From CALMFT01 sp035333525 (GTDB lineage Bacteria > Patescibacteriota > Gracilibacteria > Absconditabacterales > Absconditicoccaceae): a DNA stretch of 56,964 nucleotides. The DNA lies in NCBI GenBank assembly GCA_035333525.1, contig DAOQQF010000003.1, positions 1 through 56,964 of the forward strand, read 5' to 3'. The notes under the pieces are model-generated. The model had not been told where the DNA came from, did no database searches, and saw nothing but the letters and a program-made list of their open reading frames with translations. Positions 40,542 through 50,733 of the stretch are shown here, piece after piece (the stretch's first letter is position 1; every line of letters starts with the position of its first letter). A program made the translations under genes and the position numbers.

Positions 40542-41702
40542 TTATAATATAGGAAATAAAATATCTTTATAATGATTAAAAGTTTTTTGAACTACACGAT
40601 TCCAATCATATTGTTCACCATACTTTATACAATATTCAGATTGTTTTTCAAGTTGTTCTGGTGGGATAGAAGCATAATATAATATAGCTTTTTGTAATGA
40701 TTCTATGTTTCATACTTTGATGAGTATGCCGTTTTTTTTATCTTGGATAAACTCCTTATTATCACCCACATCAGTAGCAATCACTGGTAATCAAGATGCA
40801 AAACTCTCTAATATAGTCAATGGTTGTCATTCTCCTAATGATGGTAATACAAATATATGAGATTTTTGAAATTCTTGTAAAGTTTCGTGATAGTTAAGTT
40901 TTCATTTTATCTCAATATATTCATCCAATTTATATTGAGATATCTTATATTTGAGTGACTGCATTTCAATACCATCTCATACTCGCACAAATTGTATATT
41001 ATCTGATGAAATTTTATGTCTGATATGTTTTAATACTTCTAATATAATCTGATGATTTTTTTGCCGATCCATTCTTGCTACCGTCAAAAAGGTTAATTTA
41101 TTATATTTCTTTTGTGGAGCTAATAAATGAATCTTCTGTAAATCAACACCATTATAAACCACATGTAAATTTTTTGTTTGAGGTTTATAATGAAATAGCT
41201 TTTTTGATACTGATATTTCAAGATCGTATTTAATCCCACAAGTGAGTATTTTTTCAATATAGTAAAATAATCACTTCCTATTAGCATCAAGCAACATAGT
41301 CCCATGTACCGTATACACACATGGTATCCCTGTTAACCATGAAATAATTTTAATAGGAATTCCTGGCAGTAGAGCATGTCCATGAATCAGATCATACTTT
41401 TCTTGTTTAGACTTTTGATATAATACACAAGTGACTTGCAATAACCAAAGTATTCTATAAAAAATTGAAAAAAATAAACTTACTGATCATGTCCTAATAA
41501 TATTTCGTTTTCCATTCAATAATGATTCATTGGCTATATATACATTACCATCTCAATCTTTCAATTTTCTTACAAATAAATCTACTGAACAATCATAATT
41601 CTTAATAAGTCACTCACAAAGATATTTAACATGCATTTGACCACCACCATATATAGGATCTCGTCATTCACTTACCATAGCTATTTTTAATCATTTTTTC
41701 AT
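40542..41702 (-). CDS. GT4 glycosyltransferase (first)
   Basis: 386 codons, ATG at 41702, TAA at 40542-40544. The GT-B fold is visible: KIAMVSEGRDPIYGGGQMHV at the start, YDLIHGHALLPGIP, then VVYNGVDLQKIHLL, FLTVARMDRQKNHQIILEVL and HIFVLPSLGEGQPLTILESF with ASGLPVIATDVGDN (the E-x7-E donor site). Probably adds a hexose from a nucleotide sugar to the lipid-linked glycan. It overlaps the preceding GT4 by 16 nt. Confidence 0.88.
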
Positions 41703-42859
41703 AATACCTTTTTATACACATCTAAAATACTTTCAATACACTCTCACCATAAAAATGACTTAGGAGCAATGATTTGATATTTTCATTTAATCGCTCATAC
41801 TACTTTGCGAGTGATATCCTCCTTATTACCAGGTTCTACAAAGTTAACTTTACCATAAACTACCTCAGGTATCGATCACACATTCGTGGTCACGAGAGGT
41901 TTTCATAGTGCACATACTTCACTCACTGCAAAACCAAATCATTCTGCGCGACTTGGCAATATAACAATATCAGATAATCAGATCCATATACGCAACTGCT
42001 CTTTATTTTGAACATCTAACCATAATACATTATTTGTCAGCCCATATGATGTAATTAAATCATTTATTTCCTGAACTGAAAAACTATTTTTGAATCCAAA
42101 TAATGAATGAGGTTGTTTTTTGGGAGTAATAAAGATCTGTTTATAATTGGGAATAAGTTTGACAATATGAGGAAGGCTTTTAATTACATCGTCCATGCCC
42201 TTTGCTACTCACATCCTTCCAAAATATAAACCAATAATATTGTTTTGGAGTTCATATTGTGTTCTTAATCAACAAATTTGTATATCATCAACCTGAGTCG
42301 GGTTTCGAAAATCATAATCTATCCCATTATATACTGTTTTTAACTTATAATCAGGTATGCCATACATAAGTCTCAGACTATTTTTCGTATAATTACTTAC
42401 ACAAATATAATTATCAAAGGTTAATATATTTATACAAAACCACTCATATAAATAATTAATAATACCAAGTCATCAAAGAAATTGAAATCGAAGTTTACCA
42501 TAGACCTCATGGATCGTCACAATTGTTATTATACGAGTTCTTATTTTTACAATCCATGCAGGTATCAGTCCAAAAAAACTAGTTCCATGAATAATATCAA
42601 TATGATATTTTTTACAATAATTAATAGCTTTAATAGCTCATAAGAGTTGAAATCAGATTCTATTTTTTCCCACCCTTATTACCTCAACTCCTTCTATAGT
42701 CTCGTGTTTTGATAGAGTTTGGTCAAAATGAGAAGTGATGACAGTCACCTTGTGTCATGAACGAACCAATCATCTTGTAAGTTCCCAAAACAAAACCTCT
42801 CCTCATCAAATATAAGGGAAAAAATGATCGAGAATAAAAAGAATATGGAGTGATTTCAT
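41687..42859 (-). CDS. GT4 glycosyltransferase (second)
   Basis: 390 codons, ATG at 42859. Motifs are LHILFILDHFFPYIGGGEVL, HKVTVITSHFDQTLS, IIHGTSFFGLIP, KTVYNGIDYDFRNP, IIGLYFGRMGVAKGMDDVIK and DIVILPSRAEGFGFAVSEV. The third is the acceptor-side loop and the last the E-x7-E donor site. Its last five codons reach across a TGA into the start of the next gene before TAA, so the stop depends on the code. Pair of GT4 enzymes in one transcript. Confidence 0.88.
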
Positions 42860-42932
42860 GTTATAATCTAAAAGATATATATTACTATCAATACTGTTCT
42901 CTAATAATAATGTCGACCATCAAAACAAGACG

Positions 42933-43589
42933 CTAATGCTCTTTTAATTTCAGGTCAGATACAAAACTACTACAAATAATAGTAATAAATAGAAAGCTTA
43001 CGATAATCTGACTTACTACTAATCGCTTACCAAGTAACGTTATAGGGCCGATATCACCATATCATACTGTCGCAAATGTTACCATACTAAAATAAATAGC
43101 GTCAATAACTCTTGTAATTGGCTCTCATGACGAACCAATGGCCTGATAATGAAGATAAAGTATAGAGAAACTCAAAACTATTTCTATCAAATTGATACCC
43201 AAATGAGCAAAGTTTTTCCTCAATGATGGAGCGGTTACGTAAACATTGTTGAGAAAAACAAAACTCAGCATCACCTGAACAATATCAATCAAAAAATAGA
43301 GAGTAACCCACATTCACCAGGTAGTTCCTACATAATAATGTACTATTCAACCAAGAAGTAAAACTTTGAGTACGATATACCATTCGATGACTAAATTTCT
43401 CATATGGTAATTTCTCACCAATACCCTGATCCAAAAACCAGGAGTTATAAGTTTGATAATACACAGTATAATCTCAATAATACGCTCAATACCATGTGAA
43501 TTAAACTCACCACGAGCGATACTTTTGATAATCTGAATATGTTGCGATAGCGAATGATCAATAGGAATAATTGGTTTCATAAGTTTCAT
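42933..43589 (-). CDS. Potassium channel (KcsA/Kv-like, one pore)
   Basis: 218 codons, ATG at 43589, TAG at 42933-42935. After a 60-residue amphipathic N-terminus there are about four to five membrane helices and a P-loop: IDAIYFSMVTFATVGYGDIG. The filter TVGYG is at residues 174-178, and its first Gly is TGA at 43062-43064. Tetramers would form a K+-selective channel in the membrane. A final helix ends VSQIIVSFLFITIICSSF. An unrelated neighbour in the glycan region. Confidence 0.88.
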
Positions 43590-43632
43590 AAGACAGTATA
43601 AATTATTTGAATGTGTCTTTTTATCCTCCTTT

Positions 43633-44331
43633 CTATCCTCCCTTGTACCCAGTTACCACCTGACCTTTTTTGGGAATAGTTCGACCACAACCACAGTAAT
43701 TCTGACGATAGAGATTATACTCTTTTGTTATCTTATTTGCCTTTTCGTAGCCTCCCTTTTTAGCAAAGTCAAACCACAAAAATTTGGTTCAGGTCACACG
43801 TTCTTGAGATTCAAGCCCAAATCTAAATAACTTGTCAGCTAATTTTTTTGGGGAGATCAAAAGTGTTGAAGTAAAGTAGGTAATACCATGTTTTTGAGCC
43901 TGAAGTGCTGCTTGTTCCAATCTCATAAGATAACATGGATTACACCTATCTGATCGTTCCAACATTTCACCAGCACGCTTGAGCACCGTATTGCGATCAG
44001 CCTGCTCCAATGTTGTATCAACTAATGTCTTATGTTTTACAAATGCATCAAAGAACTCCTTAGGTTCATATCGATCTTCAATAATTTCATAATCCCCTCA
44101 CTCTAAGTCAAATAACTTCACAAATTCTGCATATCTTTTATCATGTTCTGGTTTGGGGTGAATATTGGGATTATATCGAAATAAATACAGTTTAAAATAA
44201 TGCTTGAGTCGACGAAGTGGCCATGAGAGGTCAGGAGCACAACAAATATGAAGGAGTAATTTTGGTTTATCAACAACATATTCTCTATGTTGCTGTATAG
44301 GCAGATAATCAGATCTTTTATACATAACCAT
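43633..44331 (-). CDS. queH: Epoxyqueuosine reductase QueH
   Basis: 232 codons, ATG at 44331. It has LLLHICCAPDLSWPLRRLKH, YLFRYNPNIHPKPEHDKR, RSDRCNPCYLMRLEQAA, GITYFTSTLLISPKK and NYCGCGRTIPKKG. Paired Cys (CC, C-x-x-C and C-x-C) are the expected Fe-S/metal ligands. QueH reduces epoxyqueuosine to queuosine in tRNA anticodons, the last step of Q modification. The rest of the queuosine pathway is not in this window. The first part overlaps the RNase HII frame. Confidence 0.88.
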
Positions 44332-45146
44332 ATTATTAGATATACTTTTTTAGACGTTGTCATATAGTTTGTACAAAAACTTTTTCTATGCTCCGGTGTT
44401 AATCTTTTGGATCTATGTATCAGATTTCTATGGTTGAGCGTCCCATATCATTTATGAGTTTCAAATCATCGTTTAGGATACTTTTTTGAAATAGCTGTCA
44501 TATAAGCATCTCTTTGAACCTTTGCGACAATACTTGCTGCTCAAATTAGTGGAACTTTGGCATCACCTTGTATGATCGTTTTTACATGACATCATAGCAA
44601 AATATCCAAACCAAAGGTATGATTTCCATCTCGAATCAATTGATTGAGTTTCATAAGTGTTTGAGGTTCTTGTATGAAGGTTGCAACAAATCAACGCACT
44701 CGGTCCACATCTTGGTCGTTTCGTCAGGTAATCAGATTATCGATCAATGTCGCGAATATATGATCAGATCACCACACACTCTGTAAAAGCTTATCTCTCA
44801 TGTGAGTCAAAAAATATACTTTGAATGCTTGAGCAAGCGCTCTGAGCGTAGCCAACTGAATTGCTTGGATAATACCATAACGATCGATCTCATAGGCCGT
44901 TGCCGATCATCAAGCATGGGTTATCAATCATTGTTGAGTATATTCAAGGATTTTTTGATAAGCAGACACCCTTTGGTTGCTGGTGAGTTTTTTGGAGTCT
45001 TGAAATGATGATGTGTCCACACGACCATGAGATATCATCACTCAAACCCACACTGGACCAGCCAATGGTCATCTTCATGCTTCATCACAGTAAATTGTTA
45101 GTTCTGAAGGAAGTACAGATTGATTGTCAGAATATATATAATTCAT
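44118..45146 (-). CDS. rnhB: Ribonuclease HII with unusual C-terminal extension
   Basis: 342 codons in the open frame. Catalytic sites: IYCDEAGRGPLAGPVWVGVM near the start (Asp21, Glu22; both G of GRG are TGA), and AKVPLIGAASIVAKVQRD with KGYGTLNHR near residue 230-250. It cleaves RNA/DNA hybrids at ribonucleotides. Normal RNase HII ends near LTPEHRKSF, which is about residue 260 here. The frame goes on past the queH start (44331) to a stop at 44118. This tail is likely a shadow of queH, made possible by the missing stop; a real frameshift near the A-run at 44345-44350 or a lost stop is the simplest explanation. Start at 45146. Confidence 0.85.
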
Positions 45147-45165
45147 ATAATAGATAAATAAATAA

Positions 45166-46713
45166 TTATGAAAGAGATGATGGTTTAATAAGTTGTTTAA
45201 CAAAACTCATAATGTCTTTGATACGACTAATATTGTATATTATCAATATGATTGCATAGATGGCTCACAAGAAGAGTATATATTTGAGAATAGATACTCT
45301 AGACCATTGATCATCAAAAGGAGATACAGTAGTTAACAGTAGTAATACACCTATACCAATACATGTCATTATGACAAATCGCTTCCAATCAATACGAATA
45401 GTAATACGATGTTTAGTTAAATCTCGATAACTATATCAAAACATAACCAATCGCGTTATTCATACTGATAAAGCAATACCATTGACTCACATCATATGAG
45501 GCAAGGTTAGATTGAGTACAATATTGATAAGCAGAATTCAGACCAACATCTTTATTCTATCTTTAATCATTCATAAGCCAGCATAGACAGAATACATAAT
45601 ACTTCACCATAAACCAAATACTACAAATAGTAGATTTCGCCTTACGATCATACCTCATTGTGCATATTCAGATCAAAACAGCATCGTCGTGATAGGCACA
45701 CTAAATGTAAACAAAAACAATGACGCAACAAGTGCAATCATGCCAAGATAATTGAATATACCATAGAGAACTTGTGCTATTTTTTCTGGTTGTTGTCTTG
45801 CCTTGAAGTGAGCTATCATCGGATACAGTAAACCCGCAATAGGAGATAATAAACTAATCATCATATTAGTAAGCATCATACCATATCCATAAAGCGCTAC
45901 CTCCTTGGGACCAAAATAATACGTAGTAAACTGGAGATCAATCTGTGATATGAGATACAAAATATTATTGGTAATAAGAACTCATAGAGCATACTTTTGT
46001 ATCGTTCGATACTCTGAACGATTCAAACGGACCTCACCACGTGAAATAGTAGACCGGTATTGATAAAAAAAGACACATCATCAAATTACCAAACATATAA
46101 TACTAGGTATAATCCAAGCTAGTATATATCACGTCATATTGGTCTGTACTCCTATAAAATCAAACATACCATGTGGAACAAACCAAACAAAACCAATAAG
46201 TAACACATAATTCAGTACTCACAAGAGCTTATTCCAAAAACCATTTTGAAAGATCATAAATAATCAATCAATAAAATTATAGCAAATATAAAATAGTAAG
46301 TATATACCAAACGTTTTGATTGCAAATACTCACGTAGGATCTTTGAAATAGTGTATTGCTATACTATCAGCAAAATACCACAACAAACCAGCAAGCACGC
46401 AAGAAGAGATAATCTGAAATATAAACGTAACTACAAGAATTGTTTTTGATTTGTCATACTGTTTATTTGCCAAATATTGAGGATAAAAATAAGCAATTGC
46501 TTCCCTAAATCACAAATCATTGTATATCGCCAAAATTCACGTAAGTCCCAACAATGAGTAAAAAATTCATACCTGTTCTATAGGTAAATTGTCTGCTACC
46601 AGCATCCTAATAACATACTGCATAGGAGCTATAAGAAATGTTGCTAAGTATATCCAAAAGGTATTTTTAGCAATACCCTTGGCAGAAAGATGATGATCTA
46701 AATCTTTGCTCAT
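45166..46713 (-). CDS. Wzx-type polysaccharide flippase (MOP superfamily)
   Basis: 515 codons, ATG at 46713. About fourteen hydrophobic helices in the repeat order of MOP exporters (AKNTFWIYLATFLIAPMQYV first, then ISQIDLQFTTYYFGPKEVAL and MISLLSPIAGLLYPMI). It would flip the lipid-linked glycan made by the upstream and downstream enzymes across the membrane. It follows a small gene with a 16-nt overlap; its end is 20 nt upstream of rnhB. Confidence 0.8.
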
Positions 46714-47054
46714 AATTCTTTATGAAACCAAAAAGTGACTAAAAAATTCTTCATATAAACCTGAACTTCATGAGAATCATACTTCTGAATGACAATAGTA
46801 ATACAGGCATATAATTTTTTTAATAATTCATGTTCACAGTGATAAAGAGATTGTATATACTCTGTTTTATCTAAAAGTGGTATTCTTTCTCTCAGAGATT
46901 GAAAAAAATTAACCATAGAAATAGCCCAACATAGTTGAGTAGATACTTCAGTAAGACTATCTGATCAATACATCAATGACTTCTCTAGTTCATTAAGATG
47001 ATTACCAATATACTGATAGGTCATTATATGATATGATTGACTCTTATGCTTCAT
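46698..47054 (-). CDS. Small hypothetical helical protein
   Basis: 118 codons from ATG at 47054. A standard-code reading ends at TGA at 46710-46712, next to the flippase ATG. In this code it goes on four codons to TAG at 46698-46700. The content is mostly helical (HLNELEKSLMYGSDSLTEVS, then SLYHCEHELLKKLYACITI). No known family. Translation is coupled with the flippase. Confidence 0.5.
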
Positions 47055-47476
47055 GCTGTTATGGTAGTTCATAAAAGATTGGTATCGTTAAGACTTTGGG
47101 CATGAGGATGTATAAAAATAACCCAGTTTTGTTGAGTATTTTTGATTCCAAAAGTCAAAAACTGTATCATGCCAAAATCCAATAACAATTCATGCGTGTA
47201 CTCATCATACTTGAATTGATGTAATACAAGATTAGAATAATTTGCTAATGATTGTTCAAGTTTTTCTTTTGATCGATCAGAAGTTTCCAAAATATGTTGT
47301 TTGTCTTGAAATCTCCATGAAGGCTCTATCATACAAGACCGCTCTCATTTCTCCTCATCATCAAGACTTCAAAACTCCAAAAACAAAGTTCCAAAACTCA
47401 ACCATATACGACTCAATATAGATCCAGAAAAACATTTGATCATAAGATCCATAAACTGATCATAAGTTATAGACAT
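47024..47476 (-). CDS. Hypothetical protein
   Basis: 150 codons, ATG at 47476. It contains LSRIWLSFGTLFLEFGSLDD, then ERSCMIEPSWRFQDKQHILE and a beta-rich end HELLLDFGMIQFLTFGIK with WVIFIHP. The SxxFLEFG... WR... layout is like small bacterial proteins of unknown function that sometimes act as immunity factors. The reading frame passes TGA at 47069-47071 and ends at TAA (47024-47026), overlapping the next gene by 31 nt. Confidence 0.5.
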
Positions 47477-47613
47477 AATAGCCAAAATAAAATAAATCTT
47501 GTATCATCTACGACGTCCACAACAGAAAACCACCACTTGGAGTGAATATCATCCCAGATCGCACGCACCTCACGATCACCAAAGAAACGGATAGAAATTT
47601 TGTCTGTCATCAT
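47467..47613 (-). pseudogene. BRO-N domain fragment
   Basis: 48 codons: MMTDKISIRFFGDREVRAIW, then DDIHSKWWFSVVDVV, which is the conserved start of the BRO-N (phage antirepressor-type DNA-binding) domain. The protein then stops after DDTRFILFWLLCL, well short of the ~100-residue domain. It is a remnant of a phage- or virus-related gene. It overlaps the start of the 150-codon gene by 10 nt and lies inside a longer frame in another phase (from 47782). Confidence 0.6.
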
Positions 47614-47809
47614 GAACTACTAAGAATATAAAACTCTCTACCCAACCCACACCCTCTCTACTATCGATACCATGTTCTAGTGAAAGATCAAGATGTAGTG
47701 CATGATATGCTACATAATCAGAAAGCGACTGATCTACATAGTGCAAGGGAAAATATCTGAGAAGATCGTAGGATGAGTCCATGATAATAGTATCAATAAA
47801 TACTACAAC

Positions 47810-48415
47810 TTATAAATTTATAAGTCCTTTTTTCAGAAGCTCCCGTTTTTCAGAAGTTATTTCGAGTTCAATTAAATCATTATCTGAAGGTATCAAAATG
47901 TAATCATTAATAATTCAAAAACATGTATATAGTCATTTAGATCAATCAAACTCACAGTTGGTTAACGAGCTATCCGAATTTCATAATTCTCGAGATCATT
48001 CTCAAAGGTATTTAAGTAATCATCATGCATATAACTCACTTGTTCAAAAATTTGTATTTACAGGAATATTTCAATTCTGAGCGTTCTTTATAATAATTTT
48101 CTCTTCAATTCTTTCTTCTAGATGAGCTATACAATTTCTAAAATGAATCAAATTCGGGAATGCTTTATCAAATTGACTAATTGATCATGAATTAATTTTT
48201 TTTCGAATTGCCCTTAGAGTCCGAAGTTCAAAACATAAAGATTTTGCAATATGAATTTGTTTATTACCTGACAACAATTCTTCAATATAATAACTTACTC
48301 ATTCCAGAGTTATTGAAAGATAACTATACAACCTTTTTTGTATCTCATCTCAATTGATTGAGCATTGTTTTTCCCGTAATAAATTTTTCACATCTTCAAT
48401 TGCAATAACGGTCAT
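47810..48415 (-). CDS. HEPN-like hypothetical protein
   Basis: 201 codons, ATG at 48415, TAA at 47810-47812. The N-terminal 140 residues are all-helical (IEDVKNLLREKQCS, LYSYLSITLEGVSYYIEELL). They include the R-x4-H motif RNCIAH within FPNLIHFRNCIAHLEER, which is the signature of HEPN ribonucleases found in toxin and anti-phage systems. The C-terminal part is beta-rich. No obvious nucleotidyltransferase antitoxin partner is adjacent, so the RNase idea is tentative. Confidence 0.5.
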
Positions 48416-48442
48416 AGTAAATTATCTTAATATAAATGCTCT

Positions 48443-50638
48443 CTATCCTATATAAAATAAATCAAACCTTCCTTGATCGTCAATCTTATTGAGTTTGACT
48501 TTGACTGGTTGACCCAGTTTGAACGACGAAGGTTGCATTCATTGTGGAAGAGTTCTTCCTCATACTAAGCCTTGTTTTCAGTTCATAAATTTGACGAAGA
48601 TTCAGTATGTCTCGAGTCTAGTAACCTCTCCATCATAGGTAGTTCCTACTTTGGGTTCATCAGTTAGACCACGTATGATTTCAATAGTCCTAGCCACCAT
48701 AGCAGCATCTTTACTCGTAATCATGCAGGTTCCATCATCTTCAAAGTCAATTTTGACTCCCGTTTCAGCAATGATCTTATCGATCGTCTCACCTCACTTT
48801 CAGATAACAATTTTTACTTTTTCGGCAGGTATTTGGAGGACAGTAATACGTGGTGCATTTGGTGATAAATCGCTGCGAGGTTTATCGATAATAGTCAGCA
48901 TATATTCCATTATCTCCAATCTTCATGTGTTTGCTCTACGAACCACCTCCATAGCTATATCTACCGTGATACCTCTTACTTTCATATCAAGCTGAATAGC
49001 AGTGATCCCATCCGGTGTTCCTGCAACCTTGAAGTCCATATCACAATGATGATCTTCGGCTCATTGAATGTCATTGAGAATTTGATACTGAGTAGGAAGA
49101 CCTTGATCGTTGGTACGAGAACACATCCCCATAGCAATACCTGAAACTGGCTTACGAATAGGAACTCATGCGTCCATGAGACAGAGCGTACTAGCACACA
49201 CAGAACCCATCGAAGTCGAACCTCCAGAACTCAGACAATCTGATACAAGTCTGATTGTATAAGGGAAATCTATCTTGGAAGGAAGAACATACTCCAATGC
49301 CTTTTCGGCCAACCTCCCATGCCCTATTTCACGATTTCCTGTTCCTCTTATTTTTTGTGCTTCGTTTACCGAAAAAGGAGGAAAATTATAATGATGCATA
49401 TAACGTTTTTCAGTATCATCATTCATCATATCATCGATAAGCTGAACATCTCACGGAGCTCCTAGTGTACAAATATTCATAATCTGTGTATCTCATCTTC
49501 GAAATAATCATGACCCATGAACCATATCAAGTAATCACACTTGAGCAAACAAGGGGCGGATTTCATCAAGCTTTCTACCATCAATCCTAATCTGATTATC
49601 AATAATTAATTCACGGAAATACTCTCTCACCAACAACTCCATAGACATTCGGCACTTTTCTCGTGTATAGATTGATTTATCTTCGATAGAATCATCAACA
49701 AGTTGAGCGTCGATAAATGCTCTGAGTTCATCCCTCCATCACGAAAAGATAATCTCCCATTCAGATTTTGATTTACCATAGAGTGATTCAAGTCTTTCAT
49801 GAGTGATAATCTGAGCAACTTGAGCCTTGAGCTCATCAGGCGGATAGTTATACTTCACAAATTGGGCTAACTTTGAAGTGTAATGAAACTGTGACATCGG
49901 AACAAATACCTTCATCAAAAACTCTTCCTGTATCGTACATAATTCATCAATAGCTTTTTGGCCGAGACGAAATGCTTGTTCTATCATGACTTCACTCACT
50001 TCATTACCATCCATTTCTATCATATTCATCGTTCATCTCTTACCACTAACAATCAGGTTTAGTCCATTATTTTCAAACTGTTCTATGGTTGGATTGATAA
50101 TAATATTCTCAAGTAAATCTGTTGTTCAAGTAGTATCCAACAATGACGAAAGTCCTACTCTTACTCATGAAACTGGCCCATCAAAAGGTATTCATGCTAC
50201 CATGACCGCTAGTGATCATCAGAGTATCCCCAATATTGCCATATCATCAATACGATCAAAAGACAATGGGGTTATAGTAATTACTACATCATTGATCATG
50301 CCTTTGGGAAACATAGGTCTAAGCGTACGATCCACAATACGTGAGTAAAGAGTCATCATTTCACTTGGCCTACCCTCTCTCTTACGATACGCTCATCCAG
50401 CAATCTTGCCTACTGCAGAGTTAAAATCACGGAAGTCAATAGTAAGTGGTAGAAAATCTTTATTGGTATTGGGATTTTTATTCATGACAGCAGTTACCAA
50501 TAGCTCGGTCTTACCAAGTTTTACACTAACTGCCCCATCAGCCATCGGTGCAAAAATTCAGGTTTTGAGTATCAATGGTTTATCATAAAAGGTAGTTGAT
50601 ACAACAATCTCTTGAGGTTTGCGAATAGAATATGACAT
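48443..50638 (-). CDS. pnp: Polyribonucleotide nucleotidyltransferase (PNPase)
   Basis: 731 codons, ATG at 50638, TAG at 48443-48445. RNase PH core 1 (LPLTIDFRDFNSAVGKIAGG, REGRPSEMMTLYSRIVDRTL), a helical linker (DGNEVSEVMIEQAFRLGQKA) and core 2 (KRYMHHYNFPPFSVNEAQKI, IRLVSDCLSSGGSTSMGSVC, then a GVPVR-like segment) lead to KH and S1 domains (ending KVKLNKIDDQGRFDLFYIG). PNPase degrades RNA by phosphorolysis. Family length is about 700. Apparently monocistronic. Confidence 0.93.
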
Positions 50639-50733
50639 ACAAAAAAAAGTAAAAAGTAAAAAGAACATATCAGGTCAACGCAATAATAATTAGTTGTATC
50701 CATTATTCAATCCAAAAAATTGACAAAATAAGC

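Noticed and set aside
47576..47782. A 68-codon standard-code frame (MDSSYDLLRYFPLHYVDQ...) as an independent gene
   Set aside because: No motif; it has no stop in code 25 and its end overlaps the BRO-N fragment in another phase. It is kept only as part of the overlap finding.
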